Positions 9,101-16,174 of a DNA stretch of 17,164 bases are shown in pieces. The notes below the pieces were generated by a model that did not search any database, had not been told where the DNA came from, and saw nothing but the letters and a program-made list of their open reading frames with translations. The stretch lies in assembly GCA_002420305.1 (NCBI GenBank), contig DIHT01000172.1, positions 1 to 17,164 on the forward strand, read 5' to 3'. Source of the DNA: Akkermansiaceae bacterium UBA5689. GTDB taxonomy: Bacteria; Verrucomicrobiota; Verrucomicrobiia; Verrucomicrobiales; Akkermansiaceae. Both the position numbers and the translations under genes were made by a program. Numbering within the stretch: the first letter of the stretch is position 1; the number at the start of each line of letters is the position of its first letter.

Positions 9101-9909
9101 AATTCAACTTCCTCAGGAAAATATTCTATTGCTCCAAGTAAGTCTCCTTCGCGGTAGGATTTTAATGACTTCGCAACTACCTGCTGGTCAGGGGCGCTCA
9201 TTTCGAGGTCGGACGGCTCGAGAATGGCTGGGTAATATAGTGCCCATTGGAGTAGGTTCGTGCTGATGATAGACGCTGTTTTTCGCGGTGGCTGTCCAGG
9301 TAATGCCTCGCCAGCCTCACCAGCTTTTAGCTCTAGTTCTCCCGAGGCATTTTTCATCAAGACTCTTCCTTCGAGCACTTGAAATTTTGACATGCCGCCC
9401 TCGGAGACTTCCACGAAAAGTTGGGTCCCCCTCATTGCCCCGTTCGCCGCCGGTGTAGAAATATCGATTTCGCCATCTTTGGCACGGCTGAAAATAAAAG
9501 CGGCACCTCGGATAAGATCTAATTTCGACTTGTCGTCTTCAAATAGTGCTGAAGTCAGCTGAACGGTGGTAAATTGCTTCAGACGCATCGTGTAGAGATC
9601 CGTGAGCTTAAGCGTGGCTCGACTTCGCTGTCTCGTTCTGAATCTATCTCCAACCGCTAGAGATAGATCTTTTGCGGCAGGTTTCCACGATCCTCCATCC
9701 CGTGCAGCTTGAGCGATATTCTCGACGGATAGGACCTTTGCATCCTGCCCATCGGTTCTGCTGACAACGTTGCAGCAGATAAGCCCCAAAGACAAAATTC
9801 CCCTGAGCAAACCCGATCGGCAGCAAAGCAATCGACTTGCCTTTTCCATAGGCTGATAGCGCTTAGCGCCTTCCGTAATTTCAAACAAGTCGAAACGGTC
9901 GATATCCAT
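6151..9909 (-). CDS. FecR-TPR-outer-membrane beta-barrel fusion protein
   Basis: This 1252-residue envelope protein heads the cyclase operon. The domains in order are: hydrophobic export signal (about 33-48); FecR-type periplasmic domain (about 80-200) with the typical ANGAMRGTQLFVEV and FQVLEGRVLMKN strands; a long TPR solenoid (about 245-600) with units such as AYARLAEL-like and NAQAHALKGFILSADNY; and a beta-rich region (about 605-1252) of alternating aromatic/polar strands. That region ends in NITDADYRFSPLSPYG and a terminal phenylalanine (RCRISF), the C-terminal signature of TonB-receptor-like barrels. No plug domain or TonB box is seen, so it is not an ordinary TonB receptor. The TPR-to-barrel layout recalls PgaA/BcsC-type export porins, but the FecR head points to signalling. 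I infer that it passes a surface or peptidoglycan cue to the CHASE2 cyclase encoded next. The start at 9909 is favoured by GAGGGAGG; an ATG at codon 21 (9849) would give a more ordinary signal peptide. Confidence 0.85.
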   Translation of the reverse strand: MDIDRFDLFEITEGAKRYQPMEKASRLLCCRSGLLRGILSLGLICCNVVSRTDGQDAKVLSVENIAQAARDGGSWKPAAKDLSLAVGDRFRTRQRSRATLKLTDLYTMRLKQFTTVQLTSALFEDDKSKLDLIRGAAFIFSRAKDGEIDISTPAANGAMRGTQLFVEVSEGGMSKFQVLEGRVLMKNASGELELKAGEAGEALPGQPPRKTASIISTNLLQWALYYPAILEPSDLEMSAPDQQVVAKSLKSYREGDLLGAIEYFPEEVELGVGGRLYQAGILLGVGQIDEARASLDLVNKNHPVRRALERMIAAVKFTEQEQWGEEVLTTMGEALAESYYLQSRSDLFGARVAARRAVTLAPDNGYAWARLAELEFSFARTGEAGAALSKALQLAPRNAQAHALKGFILSADNYISEAAESFKEAVRLDGALGNGWLGLGLTKIKRGDLIGGRADIQTAATVEPTVAGFHSYLGKAFSMEGRPLEARKDLELAKTLDPNDPTPLLYSALELQKGNRPNEAIAELERSIELNNNRRVFRSRQLLDQDRAVRNANLAKIYQNAGMGDVAVREATLAVENDYTNSSAHLFLANSFDALRDRKRIELRYETPWFNELLLSNLMSPVGGGQLSQFVSQQEYSKLLEEDGIGGSFSSEWRSTEELLSNASVFGTHGNVSFGIDAYYRDDQGTRPNSQANLEELYAQLKWQPLPDDIFYFLGKWANQASGDNFETYDNRPLAPGLDFEENQEPGLLLGGWNHRWSPGSHTLLLLGRLSADQKLTDPSAQQLLFERDSRALRPGLLQSDQFGFDQFSDPSLSDGATPAVDLAPDWQSLVFSDALLRGIQPYLGRGEVIGVSSAPFEFDTRRSFETYTAELQQILQTDQNLLIAGGRFQFGSFETENTLSLVRPNFAGGFPTPATRQTTDADFRRVTAYGYDYWKAARDLTLIGGVSYDRIEHPDNFRNPPVNERQRKNDRVSGKVGFTYTPSRKLAVRGVYTEGMGGVTFDESVRLEPVQLAGFNQAYRTVLSESIAGSVENPLFRIMGLSVEGSLPSRTWWGANVRVIEQDVDRTIGAFTGFDSTVFPISPAFFPDSTDQTLAYREVALGFSVNQLLGNDFALGAGYRMTRSDLRTVFPEMLGTGIASARRDDSAILHEVGLNAHWNSPAGYFAMLEANLYAQDLDDDPQGTAPGEFARSGDHAFHVNAMVGYRFNENRCEVSAGVLNITDADYRFSPLSPYGNIARERTIVLRCRISF

Positions 9910-9912
9910 AAA

Positions 9913-9920
9913 CCTCCCTC
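9913..9920 (-). promoter_or_regulatory. Strong Shine-Dalgarno for the FecR-TPR-barrel gene
   Basis: GAGGGAGG ends 3 bases before the ATG at 9909-9907; the first GAGG alone has a 7-base spacing. It is the clearest ribosome binding site in the window. It supports the upstream start over the internal ATG at 9849, which has no such motif, although the upstream start lengthens the signal peptide's polar head to about 30 residues. Confidence 0.7.
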
Positions 9921-9995
9921 AGAAGGGATTGCGGCATGTTTTTAGTGCGTCTACGCGACTTAACCCTACACCGCTGTCGAGAGCCCGAGCAATCG

Positions 9996-10024
9996 TTGAG
10001 AGTAGATCGACTCATTCAAATGAT
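9996..10024 (+). promoter_or_regulatory. Candidate promoter for the GloVer/protease gene
   Basis: TTGAGA (9996-10001, 5 of 6 to TTGACA) is followed after 17 bases by AATGAT (10019-10024, 4 of 6 to TATAAT), 72 bases before the ATG at 10096. The -10 overlaps the inverted repeat TCATT-CA-AATGA (10012-10023), which could be an operator. This is a visual match only, in the divergent gap between two oppositely read genes. Confidence 0.25.
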
Positions 10025-10045
10025 CAGCCTGGACTTCTAGCCGCG

Positions 10046-10063
10046 CTAAAATTTGTCTTTTAG
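10046..10063. repeat. Operator-like inverted repeat in the divergent intergenic region
   Basis: CTAAAA at 10046-10051 and TTTTAG at 10058-10063 are exact reverse complements separated by 6 bases. The spacing and symmetry suit a dimeric regulator. It lies 33 bases before the GloVer/protease start codon and 137 bases before the FecR-TPR-barrel start, so a bound protein could affect either gene. No ribosome binding site is seen nearer the 10096 ATG; GGAGAAAGGG (10068-10077) is too far away. Confidence 0.4.
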
Positions 10064-10095
10064 ATCCGGAGAAAGGGCCAAGTATTAAAACCCTG

Positions 10096-13000
10096 ATGAG
10101 CGATAAAGAATTTTTCTGCAGGACCGATAAATTCGTTCCCAGATTGTCCAGGTTGCTCGGGCAGGCCGTAAAAATCGGACAGCCCAGCTTGGCCTGCGTC
10201 CTTGTTCTCATCTTCGGAAATACAGCTCTCGGGCAGGCGCCACCCAATGATGACTTTATTAGCTCCGAGGTTCTTTTTGGAGCATCGGGAGTGGTGCTCG
10301 GTACTAACGATAATGCTTCTCTTGAACCAAGCGAACCCACAACGGTTGATGGATTCCAAGCGTATCGATCCGTATGGTATTCTTGGGAAGCTCCAATATC
10401 GGCAGAGGTTACGGTAAGTGTCCTTGGGGACTTCGATACACAGCTTACCGTTCTGGAAGAGGCTGGTGACACCCTTAGTGAAATCGGAGAAAGCGATAGC
10501 GTAATAGCCTCCGAGGTTGAGACGCTTTTGGTGAACGCTGTCGCGGGGCGGAGCTACTGGTTCAGGGTCAGTAGTGCCGACAATGAGTCCGGGGATTTCT
10601 CTCTGACGTGGACATCACCGCTACCTGTATTAAATGACGCCTTTACGGGGGCCACTTTACTTTCCGACCTGGACGACTTTGGCTCACTCACCGGCTCCAA
10701 CGTCTCCGCGACAATGGAAGAAGACGAGCGGGCAGAAACGGCTGGCTGGAGCTCCGGGAGTTCGGTCTGGTATCTGTGGGAAGCTCCAGCGACCGGAACC
10801 TTTAGTATCCGGGCCAGTGGAGATTTTGACACCCAACTGACTCTATTTGGTGGGGAACCAGATTCATCACTAGGAGACCTCGACTTGTTGGACGAAAGCG
10901 ACCCTCAGGATTCGAGCGGAGATTCAGTGGTCACCTGGGACGCAATCGACGGCACAAGTTATTGGCTTCGAGTGACTGGGTACGATGATGAGTCTGGTGA
11001 CTTCACTCTGGACTGGTCCATCCATCCTGCTTTCCAGCCAGTCTATACCTTTGCAGCGTCAACCGGCCGCATGCCCCAGATGTTACTCCAAGCCGTTGAT
11101 GGCTCCTCCTATGGCATAGCGAGCATTGGAGGAGAAAATGATTATGGAACGATCTTCAGAATAAGCCCATCAAATGAGGTTCAAACCCTTGCTGAATTCA
11201 CTGGAAGTGTGGGGCCTGTTCCGGGCACTGGATTCGAGGCAACCCTCCTCCAATGCCGGGACGGGCAATTTTACGGAACCGCCCGATTTGATCAAAGCGA
11301 GCGCTTCTTCACAATGACTCCAGAAGGAGAGTTTACAATTCTCTACGAATTCCCAGAGAGTATTCTGGTAGGAGGTGGCCTCGTCCAGGGAAGCGATGGA
11401 GACTTCTATGGCACGAGCATGAATGGCGGAAACGAGGGCAACTCGACGGTATTCAGAATCTCGGCCACGGGGGCTTTTAGTCATGTTGCAAGTTTTGACG
11501 GTCCCGTTGAACCTGCCACTACGTTGGTGGAATGTCCTGATGGTAGTCTTTTTGGCACTACCGAGTCCGGTGGAGTTCATGATGCCGGAACAATTTTCAG
11601 GGTGTCTCCCGCCGGGATCATTACTACCTTGTTCGATTTTGGAACTCTTCAGGCATCGAATTTTGGGCCATATCACCTCATTCGGGGCCGCGATAATAAC
11701 TTCTACGGCACAACTGCTTTCGGTGGGAACACGGGGCAAGGTAGCGTATTTCAAATAAGCCCTGAAGGGACATATGCCGAAATTGTATCATTCGATGGGT
11801 TGGGTGATCCAAGCCAAGGCAGCCAACCTTTCGATGGTCTCATACAAGGGGTTGATGGGGATTTCTACGGCACCACTCAGCTCGGAGGATCCGGGGATAG
11901 TGGCACAATATTTAGGGCGAGCATTTCAGGAACGTTGACCACCGTGATCGAGTTTACCGGTAATGGAGGAGCAAATATAGGATCGGTCCCGAACAGCCTT
12001 GTCCTCGGGGGTAATGGAGAACTCTATGGCACTACTCAGGCGGGAGGATTCGGTAGCAATGATGTAGGGACCGCTTTCCGGCTCGATTCTGATGGGTCCA
12101 TGACGACCTTGGTCGACTTTGCCTCACTTAGAGGCGGCGGGGCTGGAGCGGCGCCACTTGCTGCGGTGGTCTTGGGGAGTAATGGCTACTTTTACGGCAC
12201 AACTTACTTCGACGGTGCGACAGACTCAGGCACCGTCTTTCAAATGACCCCGGCTGGTATAATCGAGAGATTGGCCGAATTTACTGGGACCGCAGGCACT
12301 CTACCAGGACGAGGACCCCTGGCTCCACTTGTGGAAGGCCAAGACGAGAATTTCTACGGTGTGACCTCAGGAGGAGGGGGCAACGATGGTGGCACTGTCT
12401 TTCGAATAAGCCCTGATGGAGATGCACTCACGTTGTTCGAATTCGACAACCCGGAGGGCAGTCCTGAAAGCCCTTTGACGCTGGGGAACGATGGGCATTT
12501 TTACGGAACCACCCCGTCTGACGGCGCCGATGGTGTCGGGACAATTTTCAGAATTACCTCCGAAGGGGTGTTCACAACACTTATTGAATTTACCGGTATA
12601 GATGGCGACAGCCGGGGGGCCAATCCTTCTGCCCTCACCCTGGCAGGAAATGGAAGTCTGTATGGCACGACGAGGGCCGGAGGTATGAATGACGTGGGCA
12701 CTCTCTTCGAGCTTACGCCAGAGGGAGTTCTCATTACTCTCCTTGACTTCACGGGAGAAGAAGCCCCAGCACTTGGATCAGCTCCTCTTGGGGCGCTGCT
12801 GCTTGGATCTGATGGAACCCTCTACGGCACGACGAGTGCAGGGGGGCCGCAAGGCCAGGGGACGATTTTTAAGATATCTCTGAGTGGAGAATTCACTTCT
12901 CTGTTTGCCTTTGGTGGAAATGAAGCTGAAGACCACGGAGCTAATCCCGACGCTTCACTCGTAGAGGGAGCGGATGGCAATTTTTACGGGACAGCTGGCC

Positions 13001-16000
13001 CTGGGGGACGTTTTGAAAATCCTACAGTCTATATGATGACTCCTAGGGGTATCGTAACTACTTTTCATGCATTTCAACCCGGGGAGGTTCCTTTTGGCCC
13101 TCTTGTAGCTGGTCCTAATGGTGACCTTTACGGAGTTCAGTCAGCTGATGACACGGCTGGCCGAATCTACCGGATGGTGTTTCGCGGGACTCCCACCACT
13201 TATCTGCTTGCACCCCCTACGCCTCGGGAAGGGCTCAATCGCACGAACGCTACCGTTCGCTCTAGTGTCAATCCAAGGGGAGCTCTGATATCTGAAGTTC
13301 GAATCGAATTTGGACCGGAAGGAACCAATTTTTCGTCCTCAGTTTCAATCCCAACCTCACTAGCTGGATACCAGGGAATAACAGTTGGAAGAACGCTGGA
13401 AAACCTCGAACCAGGGACGACCTATCAATACCGTTTTCGCGTCTCTAGTGACCTTGGAGAATCCGTCAGCGACTCGCTGAGCTTCTCTACTCTGGCGGAA
13501 CCGGAAGTGAGAGTGACTGCTATCAGCGATCTTACTCCGACTAGTGTTCGCCTCAACGGAATGGTCAATGCGAGAAATTTTGATTCTACAGTTACCTTTG
13601 AGTATGGCTCAGATGACAACAATTTTTCTAATACCGTAGAGATCGACTTGCCTGCAGAAGGTAACGCAAACCCTAACGGTCCGCTTGGGCCTTCATCGAG
13701 GATTATTCGAGGAAATAATGACACCCGCGTCAGCGCACAGCTTGCCGGCTTGGAGCCTGGCCGGACATATTATTATCGCATGATAGCTGCAAGTGCTGGA
13801 GGTTTTGCGGTAAGCGGGCAGGGCAGCTTCCGAACCCTTACTCCTCCCGTGGCAGTGCTTGGAGAAGCAGAAGCACTATCGACTACGCGCGCTCGGGTAA
13901 GAGGAACGGTCGACCCATTAGGATCTCAAGCCACGACTATCTATTTCGAATACTGGCCCGAAGACCTTTCTGTTGAGGAAGCCACTCTGGAGACTACTAC
14001 CCCGGCATCTGTTTCTGGAGAAGGGCAAACAGAAGTTGTCGCGACTCTAACCGGGCTGACCCAGGGGACCACCTACTACTACCGGGTCAGGGCAGTAGGT
14101 CCTGGGGGCACAGGGCTGAGCGAAATCGGAATTTTTTCACTGAGCCTGCTTTCTGGACTCGATCAGACGTTCCCGGACCCTCCGAATCCTGCCAGCAGCC
14201 AGGTGACCGTGACCCTGAGCCCGCCGTCTATCGGAGGGTGGCGCTTTGCCGGCGAGGGCCAATGGCGCCTTTCAGAAGCGACGGTTGCAAACCTCACTAG
14301 TGGTGACCGACGGATTGAGTATCGTCCAGTCGCAGGCTACGTTCACCCACCCTCTGAGCTCATAAGTGTTAGCAGTGGTGAAAGCATCCAGGTTGATAGC
14401 TTCTATTTCCTGAGTCCCACGCCGGGAGAAGGAACCCTGACGGTTTCACTTAAACCAGATAACCTTGCTGATCCAAATGTCCCAGAGGCTTCCCGAGCAC
14501 AGTGGCGCTTCATTGGCGAGACGGACTGGCGTAATAGTGGATCCGCTGTAGAAGACCTCGCTCCGGGGGTGTATCTGATTGAAAGCAAACCAGTAGCTGG
14601 CCGGGCGACTCCGCCGACGACCTCGGTTACCGTGGAAGGGGATAATTTTTCGGCTCTTACCCTAACCTATTTTGCCTCTAATGAACAAACAGGAGACGGT
14701 CCGATTGCGGTTTCCGCCGACGCGTCTGCCAACGAAGACCTACCCCTCGCTTTTATTGGTCAAATTCGGAGTTCATCTGGAGGAAGTACGGGATTTGTGG
14801 TCAAGCGCCGTGTTGTCGCTACCGCTGGACACGTCGTTTTTGATGATGGTTCCTTGAGCTTCGTCACAGATTTACAATGGCTCTTTCAGCGTCATAGCCC
14901 GGATTACGAACCCACCCCTCAAACTCCCCGGGGATTCTATCTGGCGGCAGGGTATGCAGATGCTAGGCAAGAGCCAGGGGTAGAACCTGGTGTTGGTACT
15001 CCAGACTCGCAGAACCTAGATTACGCGGTCCTTTACTTTCAGGAAGAAGCGGGACGGGGAGGTGTCGCTGGTTTTCTTGCCAGTGACGCCATGGACGAAA
15101 ATGAATTCCTCAGCTCCTCAGCAGAGAAGATGTTAGCGGGATATCCAGTCGATGGCGTCAGGAGTGAGGACGTTGGCAAAATACATGCCACCCCAATCTT
15201 CAATACCCCTCTGATACCGGCCTTTGGCGAGACATGGACTAGCTCTGAAATCTACGGCCTCGGAGGAATCTCCGGGGGACCACTATTCACCCGCCACTCC
15301 AATGGTTCCTTTTACCCCTCCGCAATCTACCTTGGTGGTGCAGGCCAAGCTGTGGTCAGGGCAATCGATAGTGACGTAGTAGAGCTTTTCCTTCGTGCTG
15401 AAACAAGTGGCAACGGTGGAGAAAACAACACGGGCGGCGGCATTACTCACACGAGTGTTGCCGGGAACCTGAACGATTCTCAACCTGGAGCTATTCGTAT
15501 TCTGCTTGATCCCCCTTCGGTGAATGGAGCGGGTGCGGGATGGCAGCTGGTTCCGGAGTCAAGATGGCGCCCCAGCGGGAGTCGTAATTTTAACATGAGT
15601 CCAGGAACATACAGAGTACAGTTCCGAGAGGTCGACGGTTTCGAACGCCCTGCTGAGCAGAACATAACCGTTACTGGGGGTCAGCTCACCAATATCACTT
15701 TCACTTACCAGACGGAGTCTGTTGCGAGCCCCCTCGAGACTTGGAGGCAAGCGAATTTCGGCACTACCGCCAACTTAGGCGATTCAGCAGACAATGCCGA
15801 TCCAGATCAGGACGGAGCAACTAATATAAACGAATATACTGCCGGAACAGACCCTAACAGTTCAGCGGACTCGCTAAGACTCAAACGACTTACAAAAAAC
15901 GGATCTACCTTCTCGGCACAGTGCGATGGAAAAGCCGGCAGGCTCTACACCCTGCAGCGCTTGAACCGCGTCACCGGGGCTTGGACTTCCCTTCCCACGC

Positions 16001-16095
16001 AAGGACCTTTAACTGTAGATGAGACTATCTCACTAACTGACGAAGTTGCCCCAGAAGCCGCTACAATTTATCGGGTTGAAGTGTCTCTTCCCTAG
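10096..16095 (+). CDS. Giant exported GloVer-repeat protein with embedded serine protease domain
   Basis: This 1999-residue multidomain protein begins with a long polar head and a hydrophobic export segment (about 31-46), probably cut after ALGQA. The order is then: two PPC-like beta domains (about 49-172 and 179-308, each with SVWYxWEAP and GDFDTQLT); the GloVer repeat array (about 314-1031); three fibronectin-III-like domains (about 1046-1133, 1138-1248, 1252-1349, each with an LxxGTTYxYR-type strand); two PEGA-like domains (about 1367-1438, 1445-1527); a trypsin-like protease domain (about 1545-1775); a third PEGA-like domain (about 1797-1872); and a tail with an EF-hand-like loop D1902-E1913 (DPDQDGATNINE) and a small beta domain. 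It is probably surface-bound or released. No LPXTG, PEP-CTERM or similar sorting signal is seen at the C-terminus. The ATG start has no good ribosome binding site, and a downstream TTG is possible. The next gene follows 79 bases later on the same strand. Confidence 0.9.
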   Translation: MSDKEFFCRTDKFVPRLSRLLGQAVKIGQPSLACVLVLIFGNTALGQAPPNDDFISSEVLFGASGVVLGTNDNASLEPSEPTTVDGFQAYRSVWYSWEAPISAEVTVSVLGDFDTQLTVLEEAGDTLSEIGESDSVIASEVETLLVNAVAGRSYWFRVSSADNESGDFSLTWTSPLPVLNDAFTGATLLSDLDDFGSLTGSNVSATMEEDERAETAGWSSGSSVWYLWEAPATGTFSIRASGDFDTQLTLFGGEPDSSLGDLDLLDESDPQDSSGDSVVTWDAIDGTSYWLRVTGYDDESGDFTLDWSIHPAFQPVYTFAASTGRMPQMLLQAVDGSSYGIASIGGENDYGTIFRISPSNEVQTLAEFTGSVGPVPGTGFEATLLQCRDGQFYGTARFDQSERFFTMTPEGEFTILYEFPESILVGGGLVQGSDGDFYGTSMNGGNEGNSTVFRISATGAFSHVASFDGPVEPATTLVECPDGSLFGTTESGGVHDAGTIFRVSPAGIITTLFDFGTLQASNFGPYHLIRGRDNNFYGTTAFGGNTGQGSVFQISPEGTYAEIVSFDGLGDPSQGSQPFDGLIQGVDGDFYGTTQLGGSGDSGTIFRASISGTLTTVIEFTGNGGANIGSVPNSLVLGGNGELYGTTQAGGFGSNDVGTAFRLDSDGSMTTLVDFASLRGGGAGAAPLAAVVLGSNGYFYGTTYFDGATDSGTVFQMTPAGIIERLAEFTGTAGTLPGRGPLAPLVEGQDENFYGVTSGGGGNDGGTVFRISPDGDALTLFEFDNPEGSPESPLTLGNDGHFYGTTPSDGADGVGTIFRITSEGVFTTLIEFTGIDGDSRGANPSALTLAGNGSLYGTTRAGGMNDVGTLFELTPEGVLITLLDFTGEEAPALGSAPLGALLLGSDGTLYGTTSAGGPQGQGTIFKISLSGEFTSLFAFGGNEAEDHGANPDASLVEGADGNFYGTAGPGGRFENPTVYMMTPRGIVTTFHAFQPGEVPFGPLVAGPNGDLYGVQSADDTAGRIYRMVFRGTPTTYLLAPPTPREGLNRTNATVRSSVNPRGALISEVRIEFGPEGTNFSSSVSIPTSLAGYQGITVGRTLENLEPGTTYQYRFRVSSDLGESVSDSLSFSTLAEPEVRVTAISDLTPTSVRLNGMVNARNFDSTVTFEYGSDDNNFSNTVEIDLPAEGNANPNGPLGPSSRIIRGNNDTRVSAQLAGLEPGRTYYYRMIAASAGGFAVSGQGSFRTLTPPVAVLGEAEALSTTRARVRGTVDPLGSQATTIYFEYWPEDLSVEEATLETTTPASVSGEGQTEVVATLTGLTQGTTYYYRVRAVGPGGTGLSEIGIFSLSLLSGLDQTFPDPPNPASSQVTVTLSPPSIGGWRFAGEGQWRLSEATVANLTSGDRRIEYRPVAGYVHPPSELISVSSGESIQVDSFYFLSPTPGEGTLTVSLKPDNLADPNVPEASRAQWRFIGETDWRNSGSAVEDLAPGVYLIESKPVAGRATPPTTSVTVEGDNFSALTLTYFASNEQTGDGPIAVSADASANEDLPLAFIGQIRSSSGGSTGFVVKRRVVATAGHVVFDDGSLSFVTDLQWLFQRHSPDYEPTPQTPRGFYLAAGYADARQEPGVEPGVGTPDSQNLDYAVLYFQEEAGRGGVAGFLASDAMDENEFLSSSAEKMLAGYPVDGVRSEDVGKIHATPIFNTPLIPAFGETWTSSEIYGLGGISGGPLFTRHSNGSFYPSAIYLGGAGQAVVRAIDSDVVELFLRAETSGNGGENNTGGGITHTSVAGNLNDSQPGAIRILLDPPSVNGAGAGWQLVPESRWRPSGSRNFNMSPGTYRVQFREVDGFERPAEQNITVTGGQLTNITFTYQTESVASPLETWRQANFGTTANLGDSADNADPDQDGATNINEYTAGTDPNSSADSLRLKRLTKNGSTFSAQCDGKAGRLYTLQRLNRVTGAWTSLPTQGPLTVDETISLTDEVAPEAATIYRVEVSLP
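11035..13188 (+). repeat. GloVer repeat array, about 14 units, propeller-like
   Basis: About 13 full units of 44-56 residues follow the pattern DGxFYGTT..GG...GTIFRISP.G..TTL.EFTG....P...LV.G. Units start near residues 333, 388, 434, 482, 533, 587, 640, 696, 750, 799, 852, 906 and 960. The array begins with a half unit (PVYTFAASTG..., about 315-332) and ends with the complementary half (NGDLYGVQ...IYRMVFRG, 1008-1031), as in the velcro closure of beta-propellers. At DNA level the copies have diverged, apart from frequent TACGGCAC at the YGT motif. Confidence 0.88.
14194..14676 (+). repeat. Tandem PEGA-like domains 1 and 2
   Basis: Two adjacent segments (residues about 1367-1438 and 1445-1527) share a pattern: V(T/S)LxP at the start, then GxWRFxGExxWRxS, a Leu-x-x-G turn, an IExxPVAGxxxPP strand and a final short strand (FYF or TYF). 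They resemble PEGA-type beta-sandwich modules, seen in surface proteins. A third copy lies beyond the protease domain. Confidence 0.65.
14707..15420 (+). other. Trypsin-like serine protease domain inside the giant protein
   Basis: Residues about 1538-1775 have the S1-family pattern: GFVVKRRVVATAGHVV with catalytic H1579 (codon 14830-14832), NLDYAVLYF with catalytic D1642 (15019-15021), and GGISGGPLF with catalytic S1726 (15271-15273). Spacing and order (His, Asp, Ser) match chymotrypsin-fold enzymes, and the oxyanion-hole GxSGGP is intact. It sits between the second and third PEGA-like domains. Substrate unknown; self-processing is possible. Confidence 0.85.
15484..15711 (+). repeat. PEGA-like domain 3, after the protease domain
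   Basis: Residues about 1797-1872 repeat the pattern of the two earlier copies: IRILLDPPSV, GWQLVPESRWRPSG, SPGTYRVQFREVDGFERP, then a closing strand ending TFTY. With copies 1 and 2 it brackets the protease domain, which looks inserted into a run of such modules. Confidence 0.6.
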
Positions 16096-16174
16096 AGGAT
16101 CGGGGCCTTTTGGTATAAACCGCCGTTTAGCTTGCCACCAAACCTTCACTTAAACAGTGCCCGCTCCCGAAAAT

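Noticed and set aside
11170..11754. A 194-codon - strand ORF inside the GloVer array
   Set aside because: It lies entirely opposite the repeat array, whose periodic protein pattern is unmistakable on the + strand. The antisense frame shows no repeat logic.
11035..13188. CRISPR or DNA-level satellite array
   Set aside because: The periodicity (about 135-165 bases) is protein-level: units differ in length and the DNA copies share only short words such as TACGGCAC, with no constant repeat/spacer structure.
16096..16174. Terminator between the giant protein gene and the MBL gene
   Set aside because: TAAAC-CGCC-GTTTA flanked by TGGT/ACCA can fold weakly, but there is no T-run, so readthrough into the MBL gene remains possible.
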